Assembly (NCBI RefSeq): GCF_012911935.1
Contig: NZ_JAAXLA010000021.1
Coordinates: 30,476 to 94,475, forward strand
Origin: Pseudonocardia acidicola
GTDB taxonomy: Bacteria > Actinomycetota > Actinomycetes > Mycobacteriales > Pseudonocardiaceae
Length of the DNA: 64,000 nucleotides
Direction of reading: 5' to 3'
In this document: positions 42,942 through 51,752 of the stretch, piece by piece
How positions within the stretch are numbered: position 1 is the stretch's first letter
Layout: every line of letters starts with the position of its first letter
Program-made: the position numbers and the translations under genes
The notes under the pieces: generated by a model
The model's input: only the letters and a program-made list of their open reading frames with translations
What the model was told of the DNA's origin: nothing
Databases searched by the model: none

Positions 42942-43408
42942 CGGCAGGTCTGCCCGGCCCCGACCAGGGGCTCGTCCGGCGTGCCATGTCCGTGGCGGTC
43001 GGTGCGCTGAGCAGCGGTGACGTGCCGATCGGGGCCGTCGTCGTCGACCCGGCCGGGCGTGAGCTGGCTGCAGCGTGCAACGCCCGGGAGGCGCTGGGCG
43101 ACCCGACCGCGCACGCCGAGGTGCTCGCCCTGCGCGCGGCCGCGGCCGTCGTGGGGGAGTGGCGGTTGGAGGGCTGCACCCTGGCCGTGACCGTGGAGCC
43201 GTGCACGATGTGTGCCGGCGCGATCGGGCTGGCCCGGGTGTCGCGGGTCGTCTTCGGCGCGTGGGAGCCGCGCACCGGTGCCGTCGGGTCGCTGTGGGAC
43301 GTGTTGCGTGACCGCAGGCTCAACCACCGCCCGGAGGTGGTCGGCGGGGTGCTGGAGGCCGAGTGCGCGCAGCTGCTGGAGTCGTTCTTCGCCGGCCACC
43401 GGAGCTGA
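42938..43408 (+). CDS. tadA: tRNA adenosine(34) deaminase TadA
   Basis: 156-residue zinc deaminase that makes inosine at the wobble position of tRNA-Arg(ACG). Zinc ligands and proton shuttle appear as TAHAEVLAL (His-Ala-Glu, about residues 52-60) and EPCTMCAGAIGLARVSRVV (about 87-105). GTG 42938 overlaps the preceding gene. The next feature, tRNA-Ser, lies 167 bp downstream with its own promoter-like TATCCT at 43563-43568. Confidence 0.93.
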   Translation: MTAGLPGPDQGLVRRAMSVAVGALSSGDVPIGAVVVDPAGRELAAACNAREALGDPTAHAEVLALRAAAAVVGEWRLEGCTLAVTVEPCTMCAGAIGLARVSRVVFGAWEPRTGAVGSLWDVLRDRRLNHRPEVVGGVLEAECAQLLESFFAGHRS

Positions 43409-43575
43409 CGGCACGACCGACCGGGCGGGGTAGGTCCCACTCGACCGGATCGCTGATCTCGACCGGGTCGGCCTGGTCGACATCGGGGTCCGCGCCTGGC
43501 GCGCCTGACCTGCTGATACGTCGAGATCATGGTCCCCCTCGGGGACGCGGCAGGGCGTTCGCTATCCTCGACGGC

Positions 43576-43665
43576 GGTAGCGTGTCCGAGCGGCCGAAGG
43601 AGCACGCCTCGAAAGCGTGTGAGGGTTCACGCCCTCCGTGGGTTCAAATCCCACCGCTACCGCCA
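43576..43665 (+). tRNA. tRNA-Ser(CGA)
   Basis: Acceptor arms GGTAGCG (43576-43582) and CGCTACC (43655-43661), discriminator G, and an encoded CCA (43663-43665). The anticodon stem CACGC/GCGTG encloses CTCGAAA, anticodon CGA (UCG codons). The long variable arm is typical of serine tRNAs, and GGTTCAAATC forms the T loop. The 3' half borders an integrase remnant. Confidence 0.97.
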
Positions 43666-43677
43666 CTGAACAGGTAG

Positions 43678-43713
43678 AACGCCGGGAAGGTCCGAGAGGG
43701 CCGACCCGGCGTT
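43678..43713 (+). terminator. hairpin terminator after tRNA-Ser(CGA)
   Basis: AACGCCGGG (43678-43686) and CCCGGCGTT (43705-43713) form a 9-bp stem with an 18-base loop. The same AACGCCGGG/CCCGGCGTT stem follows the second tRNA-Ser gene in this window. Confidence 0.7.
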
Positions 43714-43769
43714 CGTCGTCTGGTTGCAGTTCGGGTGGCATTCGGCTCGCTACGCGGCCGTCGGCGGTC

Positions 43770-43945
43770 CCTCTCCGCCGGCTTCGTCCGCCGGTGCGGG
43801 CGAGCCGTGACTCCGAGCAGGAGCAGCACGGTGGCTGCGGTGTGCCGGGCATCGTGGAGTCGGCGCCGCGGGACCCTGCCCTGTCGAGCAGTCGTTTCCA
43901 TCCCGTGTAGTCGGTCCGCGGATTGAGCGGCCGGCCGGACCGGCC
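43770..43945 (-). pseudogene. tyrosine-recombinase (phage integrase) C-terminal remnant
   Basis: Reading the minus strand toward the tRNA, RPLNPRTDYTGWKRLLDRAG in one frame is followed, after a frameshift, by RLHDARHTAATVLLLLGV in another. These are consecutive pieces of an integrase catalytic domain, the second carrying the H-x-x-R-type box. The final Tyr segment and the whole N-terminus are not recognisable. The remnant lies at the 3' end of tRNA-Ser(CGA), the usual attachment site of actinobacterial integrative elements. Confidence 0.65.
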
Positions 43946-43962
43946 GCGGGCGCCGCGCGGTG

Positions 43963-44493
43963 TCATGCTTCCACTCGCGCAGGCGGGACGACGACGTCGA
44001 TGAGCCCGGTGGCCACGTCGTACACGAGCCCTGAGACGAAGACTCCGGCCCGAAGCTTCTGCTTGAGGATTTCGACGTCGACGCGGACGGCGGTGACCGG
44101 GTCGGTGACCGCCTTGGCGTCCAGGTCTCCGGCCGGAACTTCGAAGTAATCGGCCAACAGCTCGGGGAACGCGGCCAGGTCCGTGATCCCGCAGTCGGTG
44201 TGGTGCAGGACCGCATAGTGGTTGTCGCCCGGGCCAGGGCCGCCCGTGCGAGCCCGCACGACCTTCGAGAGCATCCCCAGCGTCCGGAGTGTCGCGGGCG
44301 TGACCCGCCCTCCGACGTTGCGGATCACCGCTGCCTCGCCGAGCTTGAGCCCGAGCACGTCGGACGGGTCGACACGAGGGTCGACGCATCCGATGACCGT
44401 CAGACTGCCACTGGGCATGAGCCTGAGGTTGGCGAATGATCCGCCGTCGGCGAACCCGGCGTTCCGCTCGGCTAGCTCGTCCGTGTCGATCAC
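43963..44493 (-). CDS. beta-carbonic anhydrase
   Basis: 176-residue zinc enzyme interconverting CO2 and bicarbonate. Ligand motifs are VIGCVDPRVDPSD (Cys, with the Asp-Arg dyad, about residues 33-45) and NHYAVLHHTDCGITD (His-x2-Cys, about 88-102), with IRNVGGRVTPATLRTL between them. GTG 44493 is a provisional start; AAGGGG lies 11 bases upstream, and the ORF is open to 44796 without homology. It sits in the decayed accessory region but appears intact. Confidence 0.82.
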   Translation of the reverse strand: MIDTDELAERNAGFADGGSFANLRLMPSGSLTVIGCVDPRVDPSDVLGLKLGEAAVIRNVGGRVTPATLRTLGMLSKVVRARTGGPGPGDNHYAVLHHTDCGITDLAAFPELLADYFEVPAGDLDAKAVTDPVTAVRVDVEILKQKLRAGVFVSGLVYDVATGLIDVVVPPARVEA

Positions 44494-45146
44494 TGTGACG
44501 GTAGCCCCTTCTTGCCCTGAGCCCAGACCCCCGATGACGCCGACGGCGACCTCCAGTTGCCGCCAATCCTGGACCGCCGCTGCCTCCCATGCCATAGCAC
44601 GGCAGCGGAAAACCCGGCGGCAACCCAACGGGTCGCGGTACCAGCGGCGGGTGACCACGCCGGCGTGACCGGTGGGAGGCCGGCTCGTCCGCGTGGTTAC
44701 TACCCGCAGTGGCCGGACAAGTTGGCTAACCACGCGGGACCGGCCCAGCAGGTCGTGGTGAACCACCGGCCGCGCGGCGCGCTGCTGTCGTTGCACGCGG
44801 TGCGGGTCCGTCTCGACAGCGTTGGGTGAGCCTGTTGTGCCGCGGAGTCCGTCGGCATGAAGCTCTGACGGTTGTGTGCGATGAAGTCTTCCAGGCCGAC
44901 CGGCGGATGTCCGGTCAACCGGACGGTGTCATCGGTAATACAATGGGTGTTGTGCCCATGCAGGGTCACACTTTGCGCGGGCTGGTGGGCAGCAACCGTC
45001 GAATCGGATCGGCCTGCGGCCACGGCATTCGTGATGAGTTCGTCGCGCCATTGTTCCGGTATGAGGGCCTGGTGACGCACCGGCCGACCAGTGACCCTGG
45101 CGCGATCCTGGCGATAGTATCGTGACCGTTGTTGGTGCGGCGGTGA
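44494..45146. other. low-coding accessory spacer
   Basis: About 650 bases with several overlapping short ORFs on both strands but only one recognisable fragment (an NmrA-like tail at 44859-44939). Base composition looks less GC-rich than the core window. A 14-bp perfect palindrome, GCGGTGATCACCGC (45140-45153), covers the stop codon of the epoxide hydrolase gene. Confidence 0.4.
44859..44939 (-). pseudogene. NmrA-like NAD(P)-binding oxidoreductase, C-terminal fragment
   Basis: ITDDTVRLTGHPPVGLEDFI (followed by AHNRQSF) reads like the last part of an NmrA/SDR-a5 family protein, in which a T-G-R/H-P-P segment is followed by a D-F motif. Nothing of the Rossmann domain is found upstream. A deletion remnant. 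Confidence 0.45.
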
Positions 45147-46334
45147 TCACCGCAGTGATCTGAACGCGGCCCGAACCTCGGTCGTGAAGAGCTCCGGCTC
45201 CTGCCAGGCCGCAAAGTGGTTGCCCTGGTCGACTTCGTTGAAGTAGATAAGGTTCGAGTAGGCCTGCTCGGCCCAGCTCCGCGGCGCTTGGTAGAGCTCT
45301 CGGGGAAAGACGCTCACTGCAGCCGGGATGGAGACACCCTTGACGTCGAAGAAGCCGAGCTTGTTCTCCCAGTAGAGACGACCCGAGGAAATCCCTGTGT
45401 TGGTTGCCCACGTGAGTGTGATGTTGTCGAGGACCTCGTCCCGTGTGAGGTTGCCTACGGCGTCGCCTTCGACGGCTCGTGCGATGTCCTCGTAGCTGAG
45501 CGCGTCGTGGTCGAGCATCCAGGAGGCGAGCGCGACGGGCGAATCAGCAAGGCCGTACAGCGTCTGCGGGCGCAACGCCATTTCGGTTGAGTATCCGATG
45601 CCCTTCGAAAAAAAGTAGCTCAGCTGCTCCCACGCGCGGCTCTCCTCGGCTGACAGGCCGGCCGGTGCCGGGTCGCCGGATACGAGAGCCTTTGAAACGT
45701 CAGGTGGGACCGTGCCGGGCATGTTGGAGTGGATGCCGAGCAACTCCGGAGGTGCCTGCGTACCCATCAGATCCGTAATCAGCGCACCCCAGTCGCCGCC
45801 CTGGGCGATGTAGCGGGTGTATCCGAGGCGCTTCATCAGCTCCGCCCAGGCTTGGGCGATGTGCTCGGGGCTCCAGCCGGTAGTGGTCGGCTTGCCTGAG
45901 AACCCGTAGCCCGGTATCGACGGAACCACCACATCGAACGCGTCCCCCGCGTCGCCGCCGTGTGCCGTCGGGTCGGTGAGCGGGCCGACGACGTTGAGCA
46001 TCTCGATGACCGAGCCGGGCCATCCGTGCGTGATGATGAGGGGCAACGCGTTCTCGTGAGGCGACTCGACGTGGATGAAATGGATGTCGAGGCCGTCGAT
46101 TTCGGTCATGAACTGCGGTAGGGCGTTCAGCCTCGCCTCGAACCTCCGGAAGTCGTAGTCTCTGGCCCAGTATCGCGCGAGTTCCTGAATCGTCGCGAGC
46201 TGCACGCCCTGCGAGGCATCTGCGACGGTCTCGCTTTCGGGCCAGCGCGTCGCCGCGATGCGCCGGCGCAGATCGACCAGTTCATCTTCCGGAACATCGA
46301 CACGGAAGGGGCGGATTTCAGTTTCGCTGGACAT
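45147..46334 (-). CDS. epoxide hydrolase (EHN + alpha/beta hydrolase)
   Basis: 395-residue hydrolase converting epoxides to diols. The N-terminal EHN domain (about 6-112) has [20 protein letters not shown]. The alpha/beta-hydrolase core has [19 protein letters not shown] (about 101-119), nucleophile Asp181 in [16 protein letters not shown], a lid rich in Tyr, and the base His in [16 protein letters not shown] near residue 373. ATG 46334 with AAAGGA upstream. It is complete although surrounded by remnants, suggesting a retained cargo gene. Confidence 0.9.
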   Translation of the reverse strand: MSSETEIRPFRVDVPEDELVDLRRRIAATRWPESETVADASQGVQLATIQELARYWARDYDFRRFEARLNALPQFMTEIDGLDIHFIHVESPHENALPLIITHGWPGSVIEMLNVVGPLTDPTAHGGDAGDAFDVVVPSIPGYGFSGKPTTTGWSPEHIAQAWAELMKRLGYTRYIAQGGDWGALITDLMGTQAPPELLGIHSNMPGTVPPDVSKALVSGDPAPAGLSAEESRAWEQLSYFFSKGIGYSTEMALRPQTLYGLADSPVALASWMLDHDALSYEDIARAVEGDAVGNLTRDEVLDNITLTWATNTGISSGRLYWENKLGFFDVKGVSIPAAVSVFPRELYQAPRSWAEQAYSNLIYFNEVDQGNHFAAWQEPELFTTEVRAAFRSLR

Positions 46335-46832
46335 GGGAACCTGTTCCTTTCCGTGGATTGATTGATCTGGTGAGCTGCAGTTCGGGCGGGTGCAGCCCGC
46401 CGGGAAGATCCGCGCGGCCATGACGGCTCCCACCCCGACTTCGAGCCCTTGCCCCGCCGCACCAAAGCCGTGTAGCAATCGCGGGAGGCCGAAATCGGGC
46501 ACCTCCAGACCAGTCGCCGGATCCCGCGGACTGGGTGCAGCGTCCTCGCGGTGCCATCTGCCGACCTCACCCAAGGGGGATGAGCGGCGTCGCTCACTCC
46601 CGCGTACCACCCCGCCGCTCATCAGCGGCAAGCCCTCGGAAGATCCGCAGGACAGGCCCTGGTCCGGCTTCCTCTGATGAGCGGCCTGCGGGCCGCCGCA
46701 CCAGCGCCGCCACCGTGGCCCCAGCCAGCCACGACGAGCGAACATCGTTGCGACGCTCGACTCGTCGAGCGGTGGCGGCGACGTTGCTCGTGACGCCCGA
46801 TAATGCCCGGCTACGTCACGACGGGACGGCAC
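46335..46832. other. non-coding or unrecognised spacer upstream of the epoxide hydrolase
   Basis: About 500 bases; open frames exist on both strands but none shows domain-like sequence. No RNA gene or repeat seen. Confidence 0.35.
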
Positions 46833-47621
46833 CTACGTGCCCGTCGAGCCCCCCGCGTCGCGCTCTGCCTCGTACTCGGCCTTGTGGAATTTCGCAGGGT
46901 GAACGACCCGTCCGGTGTCGCTGCGGTGCTCGATGGGCGAACCACACCACAGGCACTCACCTGAGTCGTCATAGCGCAGCTGGTCCAGCAGCTCGGCGTC
47001 GCGGTCGTGCCGCTGTGGGCGGCGGATGTGCAGCGAGCGCTGTGTGCTGCGCGCGGGCGATTGCGGTGGTGGCGCCGTCGCGCTTGGGCCCGTGGGTTGC
47101 GGCGGTTGCTGCTGGGGAGGAACTGAGTGGCTCGGCGGGGTGGACGGCGCCGGCGCGGCGGTGCCGTCGATCGCCATGCGGATGGCTTCCTCAACTTCGA
47201 GGGCATGCCAGTCGCGTGGGTGGACCGCGTGTCCGTTCTCGGCGCGGTGGGACCCGGGCTGGCCGCACCACATGCAGCCGCCGATCGCGTCCACAGCAGC
47301 CCTGGACTCGATGTCTGCGCGGAGCTGTGCGGCGCGGGCCTCAGCGGCCTGCTTAGCGGCGGCTGCTCGCTTTTCCGCCTGCGCTGCGTTGACCTTCAAG
47401 ACGATCACACCCACCACGCCGGCCACGATGACGGCAACCAGCACGCCGCCCAGCACCGGCGACGCCTCGAAGGCCTGACCGATGAATCCGACCACCATCA
47501 GCACGCCGATGAGACTCAGGCAGCCGAGACATCCGCTGTTCCGCGGCTGTCCGTGCTGGGTCTGGGTGTTGACTTGGTTGACGTTGACGTTGACGTTGAT
47601 CGGTCCGTGCTGATCGGCCAT
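46833..47621 (-). CDS. membrane protein with two C-x2-C/His putative zinc motifs
   Basis: 262-residue protein of no known family. An Asn-rich N-terminus (INVNVNVNQVNTQTQ) precedes two membrane segments (about 35-50 and 55-75), a charged helix (EKRAAAAKQAAEARAAQLRA), then two copies of one motif, about residues 114-140 and 225-252, joined by a Pro/Gln/Ser linker. Both copies share C-x-W-C-G-x-P-x2-H-R-x3-G-x2-V-H-P-x3-H, so Cys1, Cys4, His10, His19 and His24 align and could bind zinc. ATG 47621 chosen because homology-like sequence begins there. Confidence 0.55.
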   Translation of the reverse strand: MADQHGPINVNVNVNQVNTQTQHGQPRNSGCLGCLSLIGVLMVVGFIGQAFEASPVLGGVLVAVIVAGVVGVIVLKVNAAQAEKRAAAAKQAAEARAAQLRADIESRAAVDAIGGCMWCGQPGSHRAENGHAVHPRDWHALEVEEAIRMAIDGTAAPAPSTPPSHSVPPQQQPPQPTGPSATAPPPQSPARSTQRSLHIRRPQRHDRDAELLDQLRYDDSGECLWCGSPIEHRSDTGRVVHPAKFHKAEYEAERDAGGSTGT

Positions 47622-48063
47622 GAGGGCGGTCCTGGGGTTTGGGGCGGCAGCGAGTGTCGCTGTGTGATCGCGCGGGTTTAGATCCGCGTTACCGAACACT
47701 TGCGTGGCCTTTTTCGACGCGTGCGCGAACGTGACGCCCCTCCAGCGCAGCGGCCCACTCGACCGTTGGCAGTAGTCATGAAAATCGATGAAGGGATGCC
47801 CGATGTCCGCTGGCCACCCGCGACGCGTCGACGCACTCGCATGCGCGGGCTGCCGTGCCCCGCTGCAGTGCCAGGAGGACCAGCCATCCGTCGCGCCCAC
47901 GCGCCGCTGTAGATGAGCACGGTGCGAAGGAACCGCGCCGGCCCGCGGTTGTGAGCGGTTGGACGGACGACCTCGAATCACAACGGACCGTGAGCACTGA
48001 CTGATGCCCGACGACGTCGCACGCCCGACGGCTCACAATCCCTTTGGAGACAGGCCGGGCGGC

Positions 48064-48195
48064 GGGAGCACGCTCGCGCCCTGCTCCCGGCCCACACTGA
48101 GCGTGAAGAACAACAACACATTCTTCCCGCAGACCGAGGAGCTCGGCCCGGACGAGATGCGGATCAGCTTCGTCGGGTCGTGCCCCTTCCCCCCC
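48064..48195 (+). pseudogene. N-terminal remnant of an MBL-fold hydrolase (GntH-like)
   Basis: GSTLAPCSRP, then SVKNNNTFFPQTEELGPDEM and RISFVGSCPFPP, correspond to the start of metallo-beta-lactamase-fold proteins like the guanitoxin-pathway GntH, where the strand leads into the first metal-binding loop. No HxHxDH motif follows; the sequence loses coding sense after about 48200. A short frame ending AGREVPTGVMFTVPEEDE (stop 48330-48332) may be the tail of this or another dead gene. Confidence 0.5.
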
Positions 48196-48460
48196 GACGC
48201 TCGAGCAGGCTGCGACGTGCATTCACGCCGCCCGGGTTGCAGCGCGACCTGGTGCGCAGGTTCCCCGCAGACCTGGCGGGCAGGGAAGTGCCCACCGGTG
48301 TCATGTTCACGGTCCCCGAGGAGGACGAGTGACCGAGGGCGTGGCGTGGTGGGGACGGTGACGATCTGCTCCGGACGCCGGTCCGCTTGTCGTCGCCGCC
48401 GGACGCACAGCCGCCCGGGTCGCGCCGAATGGGGCGCGGCGCCGCGGCCGGCGATATCGA

Positions 48461-49570
48461 TCACGCGTGCTTGTGCGCGACCGCTGCGGGGGCGACCACC
48501 TCACGCCGGCCGCGTCCAGCCTCGCCCCGGCGCCTCGTGCACGGGGTCGTGGGCCCGCGCAGCGTCTCGGAGGGGGTCTGGCCGAACTTGCCGCGGTAGG
48601 CCGCAGCGAATCGTCCGAGATAGCAGAAGTCCCACCGGCCGGCGACCTGGGACACGCTGACCGAGTTCGGGGCCGCGGCCCGGAGATCGTCGTGGACCCG
48701 GTTCAGGCGGACGTCGCGCAGGTAGCGCATCGGCGGCACCCCGACCGACCGCTGGAAGCCCTCCTGCAGACAGCGCGCGCTGACCATGACCTGGCGGGCC
48801 AGCTTGGGCGTGGTCCAGGGCTGCTCGGGACGGCTCTCCAGGAGTTCGATGGCTTGTCGCACCACCTGCGGGGCAGCGGGGCGGCGGGGGCCGGTCAGCG
48901 CCTCGGTGTAGTTGTGCGGTTGGGCCAGCAGTAGGCCGTCGACCAGGAGTCGTTCGAGATTTCCGGCCGCCAGGGGATGGTCCAGCAGGCTGGGCCGGGC
49001 CCGTGACTGTCGCTCGATGAGCCACAGCATGTCCAACCAGGCCTGGCCGTGGCCGGTCGTGAGGTCCATGCCCGGCGCGAACTCGATCGGCCTCGCCACG
49101 GGCCGGTCGAGCATGGCCTCCAGCTCCCGCTGCAGTACGTGGCGGGGGAACATCAGGCAGAACTGGGCGCAGTCGCCACGCCAGTCGATGTCGGCCGGCA
49201 GGTCGGGCATGAACACGGCTGCCCGCCCGGGGATGGCCTGTACCCGCTCCATCCGGCCGGTGCGGGAATCGGCTCCACCGCACAGCGGGGCGTTGACGTG
49301 GTAGTTCTCGGCTTCGGCGGTGTCGATGTGGACACCGCAGCCGAACCGGACGTAACTGACGGTCACCTCGCCGACGCACCGCGCGTTGAGCACCAGGCCC
49401 AAGGATTTCGCCGCGGCGCTGCGCTGCAGGCGCATCTGCAGTGGCAGGAACACCGATTCCATCGCCGCGTGCGCTTCATCGAACTCCGATGTCCGCGCCA
49501 CCCGGTGCTGCCCGAACGGCTCTTCACCCACGTCGTCTCTCTCGGAACTGGCTCGATGGGACAGGACCAT
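48461..49570 (-). CDS. AraC-family transcriptional regulator
   Basis: 369-residue regulator. The N-terminal ligand-type domain (about residues 35-220; AraC-binding-like) has HIDTAEAENYHVNAPLCGG and RAAVFMPDLPADIDWRGD. The C-terminal double helix-turn-helix (about 240-345) has PKLARQVMVSARCLQEGFQR and YLRDVRLNRVHDDLRAA, then LGRFAAAYRGKFGQTPSETL. ATG 49570. No obvious target gene is left next to it; the adjacent MBL remnant suggests its partner operon was lost. Confidence 0.85.
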   Translation of the reverse strand: MVLSHRASSERDDVGEEPFGQHRVARTSEFDEAHAAMESVFLPLQMRLQRSAAAKSLGLVLNARCVGEVTVSYVRFGCGVHIDTAEAENYHVNAPLCGGADSRTGRMERVQAIPGRAAVFMPDLPADIDWRGDCAQFCLMFPRHVLQRELEAMLDRPVARPIEFAPGMDLTTGHGQAWLDMLWLIERQSRARPSLLDHPLAAGNLERLLVDGLLLAQPHNYTEALTGPRRPAAPQVVRQAIELLESRPEQPWTTPKLARQVMVSARCLQEGFQRSVGVPPMRYLRDVRLNRVHDDLRAAAPNSVSVSQVAGRWDFCYLGRFAAAYRGKFGQTPSETLRGPTTPCTRRRGEAGRGRREVVAPAAVAHKHA

Positions 49571-49719
49571 GTCGACCGCAGGGTGTCAACGGCGAGAATG
49601 CCCGGCCTCGGCCCGGCGGGACGAATCCGAATTGATCGAGCAGGTCTGATGGGTCGTCTCTTCGGCCCGGCAGGTCGAATATTCCTTCCGCGACGGAGGA
49701 TCTCCCCGGGGCCGGTGAT

Positions 49720-51009
49720 CTACAGCGGCCTGCCGGGCTGTCCGGTGCCGGTGCGTACGCACGCGGCGGCGCGCTCGACGAGCAGCGTGCGCTCGCGTGC
49801 GTTGCGGGTGAGCGATGCCGCGCGTTCGAACTCCTCGTGTGCCTCGTCGAACCGGCCGAGCTTGGCCAGCAGGTCGCCGCGCACGCTCGGCAGCAAGTGG
49901 TAGTCCTTGAGCGACGGTTCCGGGGTCAGCTCGTCGACGAGCCCGAGGCCCACGGCCGGTCCGAACGCCATCGCCAGGGCGACCGCGCGGTTGAGTTCCA
50001 CGACGGGAGACGGGGTGAGCCGGGCGAGCGCAGCGTAGAGCGCCGCGATGCGCGTCCAGTCCGTCTCCTCCGCGGTGCGCGCCCGGCCGTGACAGGCGGC
50101 GATCGCGGCCTGCAACGTGTAGGGGCCGCGTGTCCGGTCGAGTGCTTCGGCGCGTTCCAGAGCCGCCAGGCCGCGCCGGATGAGCAGGTGGTCCCAGCGG
50201 CCGCGGTCCTGGTCGAGCAGCAGCACGGGCTCTCCCGACGAATCGACCCGCGCCCGCATCCGGGATGCCTGGATCTCCATCAGCGCGACGAGGCCGTGCA
50301 CCTCCGGTTCCTGCGGAACCAGTTCGGCCAGGACGCGGCCCAGGCGCAGCGCCTCCTCGCACAGCGCGGGCCGCATCCAGTCGTCCCCGGCGGTCGCCGA
50401 ATAGCCCTCGTTGAACACGAGGTAGAGGACCTCCAGCACCGACGACAGCCGGGCGGCCCGCTCCTCGGGGGCGGGGACCTCGAAGGGGATCTGCGCCTTG
50501 GCGAGGGTCCGCTTGGCCCGGACGATCCGCTGGGCGACAGTCGACTCCGGGACGAGGAACGCCCGCGCGATCTCCTCGGTCGTCAGCCCGCCGAGCAGCC
50601 GCAGGGTGAGCGCGACCCGCGCCTCGGTCGACAGGACCGGGTGGCAGGCGATGAACACCAGACGCAGCAGGTCGTCCTCGATGTCGCCGGCGAGGGCCTC
50701 GGCGTCCGCCCCGGCCCCCTCCGGCTCGGTCTCGAGTTCGCGCCCGAGCGCGGAGAGTTTGCGCTCGAACCGTTCCTTCCGGCGCAGGACGTCGATGGCG
50801 CGACGTTTCGCAATGGTCATGAGCCAGGCGCCCGGATTGCGCGGGACGCCTGACTCCGGCCACTGCTCGAGCGCGGCGACGAGAGCGTCCTGGGCCAGTT
50901 CCTCGGCGAGCCCGACGTCGTGGACGAACCGCGCCAGCCCGGCGATGAGCCGCGCCGACTCGATCCGCCAGACCGCCTCGATCGCCCGATGTGCGTCGGT
51001 ATGGGTCAC
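49720..51009 (-). CDS. ECF sigma factor with C-terminal DUF6596/TPR-like domain (ECF42-like)
   Basis: 429-residue extracytoplasmic-function sigma factor. Sigma-2 (about residues 10-75) has LARFVHDVGLAEELAQDALV, sigma-4 (about 120-170) has LGGLTTEEIARAFLVPEST. A long C-terminal extension (about 185-429) with EVLYLVFNEGYSATAGDDW and AAIAACHGRARTAEETDWTR is typical of ECF42-group factors, which lack an anti-sigma factor and pair with YCII/DGPF proteins. That pair is present here. GTG 51009 start. Confidence 0.88.
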   Translation of the reverse strand: MTHTDAHRAIEAVWRIESARLIAGLARFVHDVGLAEELAQDALVAALEQWPESGVPRNPGAWLMTIAKRRAIDVLRRKERFERKLSALGRELETEPEGAGADAEALAGDIEDDLLRLVFIACHPVLSTEARVALTLRLLGGLTTEEIARAFLVPESTVAQRIVRAKRTLAKAQIPFEVPAPEERAARLSSVLEVLYLVFNEGYSATAGDDWMRPALCEEALRLGRVLAELVPQEPEVHGLVALMEIQASRMRARVDSSGEPVLLLDQDRGRWDHLLIRRGLAALERAEALDRTRGPYTLQAAIAACHGRARTAEETDWTRIAALYAALARLTPSPVVELNRAVALAMAFGPAVGLGLVDELTPEPSLKDYHLLPSVRGDLLAKLGRFDEAHEEFERAASLTRNARERTLLVERAAACVRTGTGQPGRPL

Positions 51010-51064
51010 GACGCCCCATCAGAGCAGCCCCTTGCGCACCGCGGCAAGACCGCGGCGGGGACGG

Positions 51065-51493
51065 TTACCGCTGCTGCGCGGCCGACTGCGCGCGCAGGCG
51101 CTGCTCGGCCTCACGGAGCTCGGGAGTGAGCGCGGGGCCGAAGTCGTCGGGCTCGAACACCGGGCGGATCTCGATCTCGGCCTCCGCGCCGGGGTCGCTG
51201 GGGCAGCGCTTGACCCACTCGATCGCCTCGTCCATCGACGCGACCTGCCACAGCCAGAACCCGGCGACCAGCTCCTTCGTCTCGGTGAAGGGGCCGTCGA
51301 TCACCGTCTGCTTCCCGCCCGAGAACCTGACGCGCGCACCCTTCGCGCTCGGGTGCAGCCCCTCGCCCGCGAGAAGCACGCCGGCCTTCACCAGCTCCTC
51401 GTTGTACTTTCCCATCTCGGTGAGCAGCTCCTCGCTGGGCAGTGCGCCGGCCTCGGAGTCGTTGCTGGCCTTGACCAGGATCATGACGCGCAT
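51065..51493 (-). CDS. YCII/DGPF-domain protein, partner of the ECF sigma factor
   Basis: 142-residue protein with the YCII fold. MRVMILVKASNDSEAG, the DGPF-type box QTVIDGPFTETKELVAGFWL (about residues 62-81) and EAIEWVKRCPSDPG are diagnostic. DGPF genes are typical members and targets of ECF42 loci; the biochemical role is unknown. The stop lies 55 bp before the sigma factor start on the same strand, so the two are probably one operon. Confidence 0.87.
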   Translation of the reverse strand: MRVMILVKASNDSEAGALPSEELLTEMGKYNEELVKAGVLLAGEGLHPSAKGARVRFSGGKQTVIDGPFTETKELVAGFWLWQVASMDEAIEWVKRCPSDPGAEAEIEIRPVFEPDDFGPALTPELREAEQRLRAQSAAQQR

Positions 51494-51688
51494 CGGGGTG
51501 TCCCTTCCGGTGTTCGAGGGCCGGGCTTTCGGGCGGTTCCGAACGGTTGAACCCGGCCGCTACCTACGCGTCGAACAGGGGACAGCCGGATCGACACGTC
51601 GGCGGAAAATCTTCCGGGAGCTGTCGTCGGCCGCTCGGTACCGGCGAATCCGGCCTGGCTCGGGCAGGAAATCGAACATCAGTTCGAC

Positions 51689-51721
51689 TTGTCCACACGG
51701 CTGATCCACAGCTGTGGACAG
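51689..51721. other. cluster of three DnaA-box-like 9-mers
   Basis: TTGTCCACA at 51689-51697 is the GC-rich actinobacterial DnaA box. TGATCCACA at 51702-51710 matches TTGTCCACA in 7 of 9 positions, and CTGTCCACA (minus strand, 51713-51721) in 8 of 9. They lie in the 259-bp gap between the YCII gene and phoU, with an otherwise empty sequence. Confidence 0.6.
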
Positions 51722-51752
51722 CGGGAACGGCCGAGCCGCTCAGCCGCCGAGC

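Noticed and set aside
43562..44623. 353-codon minus-strand ORF across tRNA-Ser and the carbonic anhydrase
   Set aside because: It crosses the tRNA and is a shadow over most of its length; only the short integrase-like stretch near 43870-43935 is meaningful.
51689..51721. Chromosomal oriC
   Set aside because: Only three box-like 9-mers, no dnaA or dnaN next to them and no AT-rich unwinding region; a DnaA-binding cluster is a better description.
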